DNA from: Phoronis australis
Lineage: Eukaryota; Phoronida; Phoronidae
NCBI GenBank assembly: GCA_002633005.1
Contig: NMRA01000176.1
Span: forward strand, 383,740-447,739
Direction of reading: 5' to 3'
Length of the DNA: 64,000 bases
Shown here: piece by piece, positions 51,901 to 58,194 of the stretch
How the letters are laid out: every line of letters begins with the position of its first letter
Numbering within the stretch: the stretch's first letter is position 1
Made by a program: the position numbers and the translations under genes
The notes under the pieces: model-generated
The model's database searches: none
Told to the model about the DNA's origin: nothing
The model's input: only the letters and a program-made list of their open reading frames with translations

Positions 51901-54900
51901 AATTTACGTTCCTCCAAAACATAAAGAGCAACTTCCGCTTTTCGAGGTGAACGTCGTCTGCAACGCCGCGGTAAGAAAGGAATTTGCCGCGGAAATTTTA
52001 TATCAAATCCGATTTTTTACGCGGAAATATTATAAAAAAAGCGGAAAGCACATTTGAAAAAAGCGGAAATCCGCGTTTCCGCGGAAAATTCCAAGCCCTG
52101 ACCACCCCTATATTACTACCACTGAATTCGTTATTTTTTGGCTGGTCGATGACCGATTGCTGACTTGAATTTGACCAGTCAGATAAAAAATTACAACCTG
52201 TGCTGTAGCAATGTTAAAATCATGTATTGTGGTTATCATATTCCACTTAATGGAACCTGACAAAAATCAATTTATCGTCAACTCATCCAATGTAGTTATT
52301 TCTCGTTAGTCTCCAATGCCAAGCTACTTCGCAACAACTTATTTTTCTAATTATCTCTACGGATCTCTCAAGAGTAATCAAGCAAGAATTAAGTTTTAAT
52401 CAACAATGGAAATTTCAAAAGAAATACTGTTTGTTTATCAGGTCCAATCAATTAACCTCACTTCCAACAAAATCTTTGTTTAAATAGTGCAACACATACA
52501 TTAAATTAATACGATTATAAGACAAAACAAGTAAAATAACTTCAATGCTGACGAATGTTATCCTCTGAAAACAGCAAAAATTGTCCAACCGAGACATAGC
52601 CCTTACCTTAGACGTCTGTTTAGCTTCTGCGAATAAATGACTAAATCGCTGAAAAAATAAAGGTGGACTGTTATTAAAAACTTGATCAGGTGCTTCACAA
52701 GAAATTTCCTGTTGCTAAAAAGCCACGGTATATTTTAAAATGATACTTTGCATGCACAGTGCAGGTTAACAACACTACAGTGACTACTATGCTGGGACAC
52801 ACATGTATTTTAATGGCCAATCTTGTTTTTCTTTGGATTGGATCTTTAACAGAAAAACAAAGTTTAGAAATAATGCAAGAGAACCCTTCTAGTTTTCCAC
52901 AATTACGCATCAGCGTTAATTATGTCAAATGAATTGCATCGTTTCATTGTGACAGTGTGGATTTTGGGCCGCCAAAGGGGGCGTAAACTCACACTATGCA
53001 AAACCTTTGAGGGTCATTCTCACTTGGCCTTCCAAGAACCCTCAACTCACCAGTGCCTCGGTTAGCAGATCAGACCTGTGGTCAGTGGAGAACCTCATAG
53101 TGTCTGTCTTTTTCGCGCCTTTCTTCATCGTGATAAGGAACTCGTTATTGGTCGGCGCCTTGAAGTTCGGCACGATGCTGAGAAACTCCCCATAGGGCCA
53201 CTGGAAATAGGACATGCTAACTTAATACTATGATTATTAAATGCAGCGGGTAAAAAACTAAAAATAATATTATGACGTGGTTAAGATCACAACAGAGATC
53301 AGACATTTGCTAAATAAGATGAGATACCAATTAGTATAAACGATTTCAGAGACCAATTTTACATGAAGGACTTCTTATACAATAATGAGAGTGAGCACAC
53401 AAAGGTCTAAATGACATGCATGACGTTTAGCTCGAAAAGTTGAGTTGGAGCAGCTACCTATCCACTGTGATTAACGGCACACGACAGTCAATTACAAAGT
53501 CATATACACTTAGTCACAGGCCTTTCTCTCACTGACTTTAAGTTCTATGGGTTATTTTCTGTCAAAAGCGAAAAACAACTTTTTCCTTATCATGATAGTT
53601 GCAAACCCTAACAAAACGCACAAACTCGGAACGTGACTCGCGAAATCGGTTCTTTTCCTAAATGTTCACATTTCTAACCTTTTTTGCTCTTCCATAAGTT
53701 TTTCATGCGTGAAAACTATTTTGTGACATTGTGTAGAATCACATGCCGAAATTGCGATCACGTGAACAGATTTTTCTTAAGGAATAATACAGTGAATACA
53801 ACTGCGTGGAAATCAAGCCCTTCGAAAGAACTTCAACTTTTTACTTCTTGCTTGTCACTCCGACATTTGCAATTTTTGACATACCAGTGAATTCGTGAAC
53901 TAAAGCATTCACTGGGCTCGTTAACTGGCATTTGGGTCACTCTACATGATGTCATTAGGACAAAAACTAAGGGTAGAAGATGGCAGACGATTTGACTCGT
54001 TGTTGCTACAGGAAGGTAAAAAGAGGCTAAGAACGTTTGCCATTTTCCAAATGTGTCAAGAAAACTTAATTGTTAGCACTAACAAACTGAACAAAAATTT
54101 TCCTCCCATTCTTTCATTTCATCAAGAGGTGAAAAGCCGTCCGGTGGACCTTCAGCTCTGGTTAAGACCTGAGCATAGGGTAGCCAAATAGTAAGCCTAC
54201 AATTCTGTGTAATTGTTTTGTAACTTGAAATGGTCAAAATTTCACACTCTGACTCGACTAATTAACAGATTCAGGGCAATTTGAATCACTGGCTACCATG
54301 TCAGCTTGGCCTCAAAAGCCCATGACACATTACATAATATCCGTGATAAGAAGGCATTACCTGATTAGTGACCTCTAGTGTCTGTGGGTTGTAGGTTGTA
54401 ATTCCCATAGTCCCCACTGAAAATATTCTCTTGTACCTGGAAATAACAATGCTGGATTAGAGGACAGCTTAGCACCTTGTTTTCGCAACTGGTTACATAT
54501 AATCAGATTAATATTTTAGTAGGCACCATGTTTCAGTTTCTATCTGCACAGAGGATTTAGATAACTCCAATTTTATACAAATAACAAGAACTGTATAGCA
54601 GATGCCTGGTATTTCTCAAACAACAGTATCCTTACAGATTACTGTAACATCTAGGGTGCATTACTTTAGAAACGAAAAAAAATGAGGGACCGTGTGTTAA
54701 ATCGAGCATGACGAAATACAGACATTCAAAACTTAATTTGCTTAAACCTTAGGAATAGGCGTTTAGCCGAGTGCAAGCACTAAAAAGAAAGGGTACAGTA
54801 AAGTTCCCTAGTTTGGGATAATATCTAAACTTTGGGACACTGAAATTCATCACAAATTAGTATTTTTCATTCTGAAGATTGGGATGTCAGTAATTTCAGC

Positions 54901-55301
54901 ACTCCTGACATTTCCCAATACTGGACACTACAATCAGTATCATCAAATCATCAAAATCCAAAATATAATCGTCGAGAATAGCTGTCAACGTGAAATTCAT
55001 CTTGAAATTTGGAAATCCAACATTGCCTATATTTCTAAAATTCGGTAGGAGCTCTGACCTTGAACAAAATAATTTTTCAGGGTCCCGAACTGGGGATTTT
55101 CATCGGAGGGTACATATTCGGAAAATATTTTCTTTGATATTTAATTCAAATAGCCCAACGCCAGCGAAGCATGTCAAGGAGTGTAGTACACAAAAACAGC
55201 AATACCACTCGAATCGACAGTACTACTTACTTCCCCTTCCATGAGTGTTTAGTGATGAAATAACACGCTATATCTTCGTTGTCCTTCATGGAAGCCATCA
55301 T
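12868..55301 (-). CDS. DNAJC13: DnaJ homolog subfamily C member 13 / RME-8, endosomal co-chaperone
   Basis: Orthologue of RME-8, the large peripheral membrane J-protein of early endosomes that recruits Hsc70 and works with sorting nexins and the WASH complex in recycling. Forty-nine coding exons on the minus strand, from ATG at 55301 to TGA at 12868..12870, align in order with the animal family by recall. Exon phases match at every junction except one, where about 48 codons are absent and an N run (38291..38727) lies in the intron. Recovered coding length is 6,563 bases (about 2,187 codons), against about 2,240 residues in vertebrates. Visible domains: N-terminal PH-like lipid-binding region (HSWKGKYKR), armadillo-like helices, GYF-like segment (EKEWYYGN), J domain with HPD ([10 protein letters not shown]), and C-terminal helices. 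Four IWN-type motifs occur (LIWNYK, AIWNGE, LIWDNA, LIWNDE). It is unusually rich in intronic repeats, and two introns begin with in-frame copies of their own donor junction. Confidence 0.97.
13387..13489 (-). CDS. DNAJC13: DNAJC13 coding exon 48
   Basis: [20 protein letters not shown] to NVAGYLTG plus one base. Confidence 0.95.
14482..14622 (-). CDS. DNAJC13: DNAJC13 coding exon 47
   Basis: [20 protein letters not shown] to [10 protein letters not shown], with [11 protein letters not shown], 47 codons. Confidence 0.96.
15099..15239 (-). CDS. DNAJC13: DNAJC13 coding exon 46
   Basis: [20 protein letters not shown] to DDDDLIQQ, with [13 protein letters not shown], 47 codons. Confidence 0.95.
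15520..15690. repeat. Interspersed repeat, diverged copy (TTGACCCAGTTTG)
   Basis: Shares the order CAATTATACAA, GGACCA.TGATTGCTTT, CAACTTG, TTATTCC, AAGTTTT.GACTTG.CCCA with 19740..19890, and a shorter match near 46430..46480. Confidence 0.45.
16138..16317 (-). CDS. DNAJC13: DNAJC13 coding exon 45
   Basis: [20 protein letters not shown] to IIHQLTNSE, 60 codons. Confidence 0.95.
16680..16896 (-). CDS. DNAJC13: DNAJC13 coding exon 44
   Basis: [20 protein letters not shown] to LTASTRTN, with [20 protein letters not shown]. The acceptor (TTTTAAG) was set by frame: starting at the later AG would shift the upstream codon. Confidence 0.92.
17415..17496 (-). CDS. DNAJC13: DNAJC13 coding exon 43 (fourth IWN motif)
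   Basis: [20 protein letters not shown] to VQKLKL plus two bases of Gln. Confidence 0.93.
17779..17979 (-). CDS. DNAJC13: DNAJC13 coding exon 42
   Basis: [20 protein letters not shown] to [10 protein letters not shown], 66 codons, with TAELFAKM and FMDAMRD. Confidence 0.96.
19002..19176 (-). CDS. DNAJC13: DNAJC13 coding exon 41
   Basis: [20 protein letters not shown] to KIVKEAMIK plus one base, with LHSLP and [10 protein letters not shown]. Confidence 0.95.
19740..19890. repeat. Interspersed repeat, diverged copy
   Basis: Partner of 15520..15690: TTACACAATTATAGAACCA, CATCGATTGCTTTTG, CAACTTGGTAACTTCA, TTGACTTGACCCAATT. Confidence 0.45.
19927..20018 (-). CDS. DNAJC13: DNAJC13 coding exon 40
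   Basis: [20 protein letters not shown] to VQQYTLE. Confidence 0.94.
20881..20995 (-). CDS. DNAJC13: DNAJC13 coding exon 39
   Basis: [20 protein letters not shown] to LSNVIKNNA plus one base. Confidence 0.93.
21020..21288. mobile_element. MITE-like element with TTCACACTGA ends
   Basis: The left end GCTGTTCACACTGA and right end TCAGTGTGAACGGC are inverted repeats (13 of 14 match). The interior is non-coding. It lies in the intron between coding exons 38 and 39. Confidence 0.55.
21645..21698 (-). CDS. DNAJC13: DNAJC13 coding exon 38
   Basis: An 18-codon exon, [18 protein letters not shown]. Confidence 0.92.
22305..22421 (-). CDS. DNAJC13: DNAJC13 coding exon 37
   Basis: [20 protein letters not shown] to NEQSTFPLE, with [12 protein letters not shown]. 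Confidence 0.95.
22736..22849 (-). CDS. DNAJC13: DNAJC13 coding exon 36 (third motif, IWD)
   Basis: [20 protein letters not shown] to [10 protein letters not shown], 38 codons. Donor GTAGGT. Where the family has IWN, this copy reads IWD. The open frame runs on past the donor, but that tail is not conserved. Confidence 0.92.
24020..24190 (-). CDS. DNAJC13: DNAJC13 coding exon 35
   Basis: [20 protein letters not shown] to [10 protein letters not shown], 57 codons. Confidence 0.94.
24816..24995 (-). CDS. DNAJC13: DNAJC13 coding exon 34
   Basis: [20 protein letters not shown] to [10 protein letters not shown], 60 codons. Confidence 0.95.
25208..25551. repeat. Older, diverged units of the same minisatellite
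   Basis: The TTGGCCCATACCTT theme recurs near 25220, 25280, 25424 and 25490 with 66-144 base spacing, and the frame is no longer kept. Confidence 0.65.
25552..25773 (-). repeat. 57-bp in-frame tandem repeat across the exon 33 donor
   Basis: Units begin at the exon tail CLQFK and repeat as 19-residue blocks: [57 protein letters not shown], then [11 protein letters not shown] and a stop at 25552. Alternate units keep a usable donor (AAG|GTATGG at 25743 and 25629). The other two read AAA|AT. Confidence 0.9.
25744..25935 (-). CDS. DNAJC13: DNAJC13 coding exon 33 (junction repeated in intron)
   Basis: [20 protein letters not shown] to LTGCLQFK, 64 codons. Donor GTATGG. The last 30 bases of the exon belong to a 57-bp tandem repeat that continues into the intron, in frame. 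Confidence 0.93.
26012..26073. repeat. Small hairpin
   Basis: GAATAGTCCAGTGATGGCCAT pairs with ATGGCCATGTTAACTGGACC further right, leaving a loop of about 15 bases. It lies in the DNAJC13 intron before exon 33. Confidence 0.6.
26312..26496 (-). CDS. DNAJC13: DNAJC13 coding exon 32
   Basis: [20 protein letters not shown] to [13 protein letters not shown], with [17 protein letters not shown], which is nearly invariant in the family. Confidence 0.96.
27126..27337 (-). CDS. DNAJC13: DNAJC13 coding exon 31 (J domain, HPD)
   Basis: [20 protein letters not shown], then [20 protein letters not shown]. The catalytic His-Pro-Asp triad that stimulates Hsc70 ATPase is intact. About 70 codons, phase 2 in and phase 1 out. 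Confidence 0.97.
28019..28128 (-). CDS. DNAJC13: DNAJC13 coding exon 30 (start of J domain)
   Basis: [20 protein letters not shown], then [16 protein letters not shown], the linker and helix I of the J domain. Ends with GA of an Asp codon. Confidence 0.95.
28789..28990 (-). CDS. DNAJC13: DNAJC13 coding exon 29
   Basis: [20 protein letters not shown] to FPDWPIKDP, with LYQYCPIP. Confidence 0.96.
29530..29762. mobile_element. Interspersed repeat with long inverted ends
   Basis: The left part (AAATTGGTTTCAACTTGTACC..TGAGAAGTGATTATTG) is an imperfect inverted copy of the right part (CAGGAACCACATTTTATTTTGACTAAG..CCAATTTCGCAACTGG). The fullest copy of the family seen at 3093, 4208 and 48401. Confidence 0.55.
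29888..30042 (-). CDS. DNAJC13: DNAJC13 coding exon 28 (second IWN motif)
   Basis: [20 protein letters not shown] to [13 protein letters not shown] plus two bases. Confidence 0.95.
30973..31173 (-). CDS. DNAJC13: DNAJC13 coding exon 27
   Basis: [20 protein letters not shown] to [11 protein letters not shown], 67 codons, with [14 protein letters not shown]. Confidence 0.95.
31612..31694 (-). repeat. 21-bp tandem repeat spanning the exon 26 splice donor
   Basis: Four near-identical units of CATAGTGCAG|GTCAGTCTTGT on the transcript strand, made of the last 10 exon bases and the first 11 intron bases. Donor GT pairs lie at 31683, 31662, 31641 and 31620 (left base). The reading frame is open through all units (V-S-L-V-I-V-Q per unit). 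Confidence 0.95.
31685..31769 (-). CDS. DNAJC13: DNAJC13 coding exon 26 (four tandem donors)
   Basis: [20 protein letters not shown] to TTLPHIVQ, 28 codons. The 5'-most donor (GTCAGT at 31684) gives the family-consistent junction to LLLTFDP. Three more identical donors follow at 21-base steps without breaking the frame, so this exon could be extended by 7, 14 or 21 residues. Confidence 0.92.
32476..32678 (-). CDS. DNAJC13: DNAJC13 coding exon 25
   Basis: [20 protein letters not shown] to RIVEYYPS plus two bases of Arg. Contains [14 protein letters not shown], which closes the GYF-like segment. Confidence 0.95.
32737..33140. mobile_element. DNA transposon remnant, CAGGGCTTGG family, copy 1
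   Basis: Starts CAGGGCTTGGAATGACCAATG and ends GCGGAAATCCGCGCCTTG. Flanked by an exact 6-bp direct repeat ATATAA (32731..32736 and 33141..33146). The right end lacks about 20 bases present in copy 3. Non-coding, so non-autonomous. Confidence 0.75.
33468..33572 (-). CDS. DNAJC13: DNAJC13 coding exon 24 (GYF-like)
   Basis: [20 protein letters not shown], then [15 protein letters not shown]. The WYYG..GPF pattern is the GYF-like segment of the family. Confidence 0.94.
34021..34159. mobile_element. 139-bp element with perfect 20-bp terminal inverted repeats
   Basis: The left end TCAAGTTTGCACTTGATGAC is the exact inverted copy of the right end GTCATCAAGTGCAAACTTGA. The interior has ACTTGAGACTTTGAGTG-type sequence. 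A diverged relative lies at 4731..4870. Confidence 0.8.
34341..34442 (-). CDS. DNAJC13: DNAJC13 coding exon 23
   Basis: [20 protein letters not shown] to RAVVPLQ, 34 codons. Confidence 0.94.
34769..34831 (-). CDS. DNAJC13: DNAJC13 coding exon 22
   Basis: [20 protein letters not shown], then K: 21 codons, phase 0. Confidence 0.94.
35520..35679 (-). CDS. DNAJC13: DNAJC13 coding exon 21
   Basis: [20 protein letters not shown] to [11 protein letters not shown]. Confidence 0.95.
36397..36472 (-). CDS. DNAJC13: DNAJC13 coding exon 20
   Basis: [20 protein letters not shown] to SAIKR plus two bases. Needs one base from the missing upstream exon to complete the first Gly codon. Confidence 0.93.
36940..37455. 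repeat. Minisatellite, about 66-70 bp unit, seven units
   Basis: Unit TTTAGAGAACTGAAGTCATC, then TTTAGTTAGTAACTARCAGT, then TATGTGCACATTA. Units with ACATTTCAAAAATTT spacers alternate with units with ACAAATAATTT spacers, so part of the array is built of dimers. In the DNAJC13 intron that also holds the assembly gap. Confidence 0.9.
38291..38727. other. Assembly gap (437 N)
   Basis: A run of undetermined bases within DNAJC13 between coding exons 19 and 20. I found no match for the missing family segment in the sequenced flanks, so the exon or exons probably lie in this gap. Confidence 0.99.
38790..38972. repeat. Interspersed repeat with GGAC microsatellite tail
   Basis: GC-rich block after the gap (GGGGGCACACCGGTAGTCGG, CAAATTTCATGAACATATG) ending in CGGACGGACGGACGG. 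It directly abuts the remnant at 38973..39040. Confidence 0.6.
38973..39040. mobile_element. DNA transposon remnant, CAGGGCTTGG family, copy 4 (right end only)
   Basis: AATGCGCGGACAGAACATTTG to TTCCGCGGAAAATTCCAAGC, then CTTG, matching the right part of copies 1 and 3. The left part is replaced by an unrelated repeat. Confidence 0.75.
39385..39618 (-). CDS. DNAJC13: DNAJC13 coding exon 19 (first IWN motif)
   Basis: [20 protein letters not shown] to NLIWNYK, 78 codons, with the basic [10 protein letters not shown] stretch. Contains the first IWN motif. The next family segment, about 48 codons long, is missing between this exon and the one at 36397. Confidence 0.95.
40264..40359 (-). CDS. DNAJC13: DNAJC13 coding exon 18
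   Basis: [20 protein letters not shown], then [12 protein letters not shown], 32 codons, phase 0. Confidence 0.93.
41420..41610 (+). repeat. Interspersed repeat, copy 1 (TACTTTTGGCTTGTA)
   Basis: TGGTAATAACTACAAGGGCAG, AAAATTCTA, TAAGCCACCTAACT, GGTCATTTTGTCTGTATACT, TTTGGCTTGTA. Closely parallel to 50865..51065. Confidence 0.7.
41662..41737 (-). CDS. DNAJC13: DNAJC13 coding exon 17
   Basis: [20 protein letters not shown], then LKRTL. Confidence 0.93.
42207..42385 (-). CDS. DNAJC13: DNAJC13 coding exon 16
   Basis: [20 protein letters not shown] to SSDNRMLTN plus two bases of Arg. Confidence 0.95.
43241..43396 (-). CDS. DNAJC13: DNAJC13 coding exon 15
   Basis: [20 protein letters not shown], then [10 protein letters not shown], to VVFKLFQ, 52 codons. 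Confidence 0.95.
43632..43739 (-). CDS. DNAJC13: DNAJC13 coding exon 14
   Basis: [20 protein letters not shown] to EMFKTHV, 36 codons, phase 0. Confidence 0.93.
44486..44585 (-). CDS. DNAJC13: DNAJC13 coding exon 13
   Basis: [20 protein letters not shown] to [10 protein letters not shown], helical repeat. Confidence 0.93.
45008..45180 (-). CDS. DNAJC13: DNAJC13 coding exon 12
   Basis: [20 protein letters not shown] to [13 protein letters not shown]. Start of the armadillo-like helical region. Confidence 0.94.
45451..45631. repeat. Minisatellite, about 56-58 bp unit
   Basis: Three full units and a partial one of ACAAAGTTCAATCATAAACC, ATCACTCTGAGGA, GACYGCAGCCTGAGTT. Confidence 0.85.
46233..46315 (-). 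CDS. DNAJC13: DNAJC13 coding exon 11
   Basis: [20 protein letters not shown], then LHAVTQE, 27 codons after a split Val codon. Confidence 0.93.
46654..46826 (-). CDS. DNAJC13: DNAJC13 coding exon 10
   Basis: [20 protein letters not shown] to [11 protein letters not shown]. The [10 protein letters not shown] and PVDEEVES motifs identify the family. Confidence 0.95.
47719..47810 (-). CDS. DNAJC13: DNAJC13 coding exon 9
   Basis: [20 protein letters not shown] to TYTSTD plus two bases of Arg. Confidence 0.9.
48081..48332. mobile_element. DNA transposon remnant, CAGGGCTTGG family, copy 2
   Basis: Starts CAGGATTTGGAATGACCAAT and ends ATTCCAAGCACTG. Flanked by an exact 6-bp direct repeat ATTATT (48075..48080 and 48333..48338). 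The interior is shorter and diverged. Confidence 0.75.
48401..48495 (+). repeat. Interspersed repeat, copy 4 (CGAATTGTCAGTT family)
   Basis: GCAACAACGAACTATCAGTTC, CAAATCACTTCCAATTTGAC, CAATTTGAGACCAATTTTG. Confidence 0.6.
48741..48900 (-). CDS. DNAJC13: DNAJC13 coding exon 8
   Basis: [20 protein letters not shown], then [20 protein letters not shown]. Among the best-conserved parts of the family. Confidence 0.95.
49495..49661. repeat. CAAC-rich minisatellite
   Basis: Irregular repeats of ACAACGCCCTCACG and ACAACACCATCA, 12-15 bases each, ending about 20 bases from the donor of DNAJC13 exon 7. Confidence 0.85.
49683..49825 (-). CDS. DNAJC13: DNAJC13 coding exon 7
   Basis: [20 protein letters not shown] to MNRLGKY plus two bases. 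A CAAC-rich minisatellite lies in the intron right after its donor. Confidence 0.92.
50265..50318 (-). CDS. DNAJC13: DNAJC13 coding exon 6
   Basis: An 18-codon exon, [18 protein letters not shown], phase 0 at both ends. Confidence 0.9.
50865..51065 (+). repeat. Interspersed repeat, copy 2
   Basis: TTGGTAATACCTATTAAGGC, AGCAAAATTCTATTAA, TTTAGCCACCCTACTAACTG, CATTATGTCTGAATACTTTT, GGCTTGTA. A third, inverted and weaker match lies around 22990..23130. Confidence 0.7.
51285..51431 (-). CDS. DNAJC13: DNAJC13 coding exon 5
   Basis: [20 protein letters not shown] to [13 protein letters not shown], 49 codons. The HWSD and CSYDY motifs are strongly conserved in the family. Confidence 0.92.
51592..52100. 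mobile_element. DNA transposon remnant, CAGGGCTTGG family, copy 3 (longest)
   Basis: The perfect terminal inverted repeats CAGGGCTTGGAAT and ATTCCAAGCCCTG bound 509 bases. The subterminal right end has nested palindromes (GCGGAAATCCGC, TTTCCGCGGAAA). No target-site duplication is visible here. No transposase frame. Confidence 0.8.
52607..52648 (-). CDS. DNAJC13: DNAJC13 coding exon 4
   Basis: A 14-codon exon, [14 protein letters not shown], with acceptor TTTTTCAG and donor GTAAGG. It aligns with the family between TEAL and the next RFNAFK. Confidence 0.85.
53051..53200 (-). CDS. DNAJC13: DNAJC13 coding exon 3
   Basis: [14 protein letters not shown] to [10 protein letters not shown], 50 codons, phase 0 at both ends. 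PH-like region. Confidence 0.92.
54361..54436 (-). CDS. DNAJC13: DNAJC13 coding exon 2
   Basis: [20 protein letters not shown], then EVTNQ. PH-like domain strands; the YKR after HSWKGK belongs to the conserved phosphoinositide-binding patch known for the family. Phase 2 in, phase 0 out. Confidence 0.92.
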
Positions 55302-55305
55302 AAAG
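55231..55305 (-). CDS. DNAJC13: DNAJC13 exon 1 of coding sequence (start codon)
   Basis: Follows acceptor TGTTTCAG. Two in-frame ATGs are adjacent (55299..55301 and 55296..55298). The second has the better context (A at -3, G at +4) and gives [20 protein letters not shown]. Ends with AA of a Lys codon before GTAAGT. Confidence 0.9.
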
Positions 55306-56657
55306 CTGAAACACATAGAAGGAGAAATAAAACTGGGAACAAGAATTCAAGAAAGGAATAAGTTATCACGGTGAAATGTTGGCCACGAGAAATTGAACAG
55401 GGCAACAACTCGACAGGTTTGGGATCAATAGGTCCTCCAGGCTTGGGGCTTTGTGGTTCACTTCACCTATCCATATTTTTTCTGAAATGATCTCTTCTGT
55501 GGCAAGGTCAAGGCTGTTTCCTTGAGAAAGTTGATGCTTTTGTAAGATATTTGAAATAGATGTTGCTCCATTTGATTTTTTGGGGAGCGAGCGATATTCG
55601 TAAGTGGGCGACTTAGGCTACCAATTTAGTAAGTTAGGCGATTAGTTTAAACGGCTAGCAACATTTCAATTTTAAAAATTCAGCAAATCCAAAATTAAGA
55701 TTTGTAGATCCTGTATCGCTAATGTTGTTATTTTGGTCACTGACAGTAGTTGCTGCTCTACATTGTCATTATATTGGAACCTATTTGCAATGTGAATTAT
55801 TCAGGACCAAATAGGGTGTTATTGTAACAAGCGCATTTGCATCAATGAATATTTTCATGTGCCAGTGGTACAGAGTATGTTATTAACATTATCTTCGCCA
55901 CAAAGTTAACTTTTCAAGGGCAACCCCCCTGCAGCGCACCGCCTATAGATCATGTGCGGCATAACACTGAAAAAAGTGGGGGATATAGCCCCCAGCCCCT
56001 TACGGTGCACCACCCATGCTTTTTGGGTCACTTATAAAGAACAGTATCTCAGCACTAGTCGGGATACATAATGGACCCTGAACTGATTTAGAGAACCAGT
56101 TTCATCGACTAACAACATGGCCGTTATTGAGTGATTGCCTGCTTCTCTAAATCAGGGTCCATTATATCCGAATAGTGCCCAGATCTCATCACATAATATC
56201 AACAGGGTCTGTCAACTAATAGGGCTACTGCCCATGTCAATCTACAGTGAATCAATCGCTGATTTTGTTTTACAGCAAAATGGATCTAAAGTCAAATTTT
56301 TTAAGTGTCCCAACTAATGATTTTGAAAGCATTTAACTTGAAAAATCAAGAAAGGAAACGAACAACTAATCTGTTCCGTAAGCACGTTTTTATTGGCGTG
56401 ATTTCCTAACCAGGAAGCGTTCGATATTGGAAGAAACACGGGTACAGCAACAGTCAACGAATCACAAGAAGAACTTTCCAATTGTTGTCGCTTACTTTAA
56501 AAGAAAGCAGCCAAGCAATTAAAAGATGCAGTGATATTGAGGATTATAGAAAATCCCATAGAAGTAACGGGCGAAAAAGCAATAAGCTTTTCTTACTTCC
56601 CAGAAATAGTTGAAATTACCTCGTTAGTTTTGTCGGCAAAGATTACATGGCACTCAC
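55306..56657 (-). other. DNAJC13: DNAJC13 first intron (5' UTR intron)
   Basis: About 1.35 kb from a GTGAGT donor at 56657 to the acceptor before the start-codon exon. It contains hairpin element C (56060..56170) and nothing coding that I recognise. Confidence 0.5.
56060..56170. repeat. Hairpin element C (GAGAACCAG core)
   Basis: CGGGATACATAATGGACCCTG and GATTTAGAGAACCAG on the left pair with CTGCTTCTCTAAATC and AGGGTCCATTATATCCG on the right, around a loop of about 38 bases. One four-base bulge (AACT). Confidence 0.7.
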
Positions 56658-56690
56658 TTCAGCTTCCGTTTTCCTATTGCGCATGCGCAC
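56658..56690 (-). promoter_or_regulatory. DNAJC13: DNAJC13 promoter and non-coding first exon
   Basis: A perfect NRF-1 type palindrome TGCGCATGCGCA lies at 56678..56689, an ETS-type CGGAAG on the transcript strand at 56663..56668, and a GTGAGT donor follows at 56657. A TATA-less housekeeping promoter fits a ubiquitous endosomal protein. The start site and the right edge of the exon are inferred. Confidence 0.45.
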
Positions 56691-58194
56691 AACTATCACT
56701 CCCACTTCTCGTCGTTTCTCAAACTTTCTCAACTCAAAGTAACAACAACAAGAGTCGATAACAGGTGAGCTCACTCGATGAAACTTTACAAACAATCGAT
56801 AAAAGACCTAACGATTCTACTTCTTCGTCATAGAATTAACGAGCTTTCAAAACAGAAGTAATAAGGCAACGGATGAAGTGATGACATTTGTTATTTACTA
56901 CACAAAGTTCAAGCATGTGTCCGACGCACGGTCACTCGTGTGCTTGGCAACGAATCTCTGACCGGCGAGTGCTGAGCATGCGTCCAAGTGAAGACGTAAA
57001 GTTTATCGAAAACCACACAAGAAGGGTTGTCAGAATCTTTTTGTCTATGAAATTTCCTTGCCATTTAGATCAGGTCTGTAATTTTGAATTTCAAATTTTC
57101 TTAGATAGTGTAGCCCGGCTGTAACCCATCCACATAGGCCTAGCTATACCCCAAAGTTTATTCTGGTGTCGACCTGTTGACAACTGAGACTGGGTACACA
57201 GCCACGAGTTAATAAGTTGTATCCAGGGAGAACTATAATTTGACAGGTCAGTTTTAAAGTCATTTAGTTGGTTGTGGTTCTAAATAATGGTTCAGATGTT
57301 TGTGTTTAATGTACTTAAAAATGTTGTTTTTTCTGTTGTACAAAGTTATTGTCGGACGTCATAAATTATCATGACGTACTCTGGAGAAATTAATTCACAA
57401 TTACCAAATATAGTACAGTAATACTGTACTATATATAGAATATAATTGTAGATTTCAACTTGGTTTTTGTATCCCAATTTAAATACTAAACGTTGAAATT
57501 TATTTTTGTGTCATTTTGTTTAAATAAGTGCAACAAACCAAATTTTCCATAAGGGAATCTGAACAAACAATTTCTGTAACCGGGCAAGTGTAAAATTTAT
57601 TTCCTCACACTTGAAACTCCATTTGATATTGATTTCTTAAGCCATGCCAAGCACAGTGCCACTGTTTGTTGAAGGTAATGTGTATTGATTAAGGCAATAG
57701 ATGTCCTGTTTTTGTAACCTCTTCTATAAACATGTTCTAACTATGGTTTATTTTCATCAAACTTACATGCCAACTGTTGCAATGTTTTGATCTGCGTTTC
57801 ACCTTACATCAACAGGTTTGATTTGCTAGAGACTTGTATTTTTGAGTTTTAAGACTGCAAATTAATGCTGGCCAGAGTTACACAGTGAAATTGCTCCATT
57901 GATTTTCTTGGTTATTAGTCTTTGTTTTTATGGGGTACTTATCCCCTGATTATGTAAGACTAGCCCAAGAATTTTTAAAACCATTTGAGTAGATGGACTA
58001 GATTGTTTGTTGGTAGACCTGTATGGATCCATGGATTGTTTTGGTGTATATTTTTAATTAATAGCTTTCTTTTAGGATTCCCCTTTTAAAGAGTTTCGAA
58101 TGATTAAACATTATGTAAAGCTTATTTGTTTGTCACTGTGAGCGTTGATTTAATTCAGCTGCATGTGATTTGCTGTACTGTCCCAATACTTTTA

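Larger units (their letters stand above)
12984..55230 (-). other. DNAJC13: DNAJC13 introns, remainder
   Basis: Forty-eight introns, mostly 0.3-1.2 kb, AT-rich. Apart from the repeats listed separately I see no nested gene, tRNA or rRNA. Introns at 22850..24019 and 52649..53050 hold nothing recognisable beyond diverged interspersed repeat fragments. Confidence 0.6.

Noticed and set aside
56691-56764. Possible non-coding first exon of the LRR gene ending CAG|GTGAGC at 56764
   Set aside because: A donor alone is weak evidence. The TATA box and phase-matched coding exon at 59861 explain the LRR gene start better.
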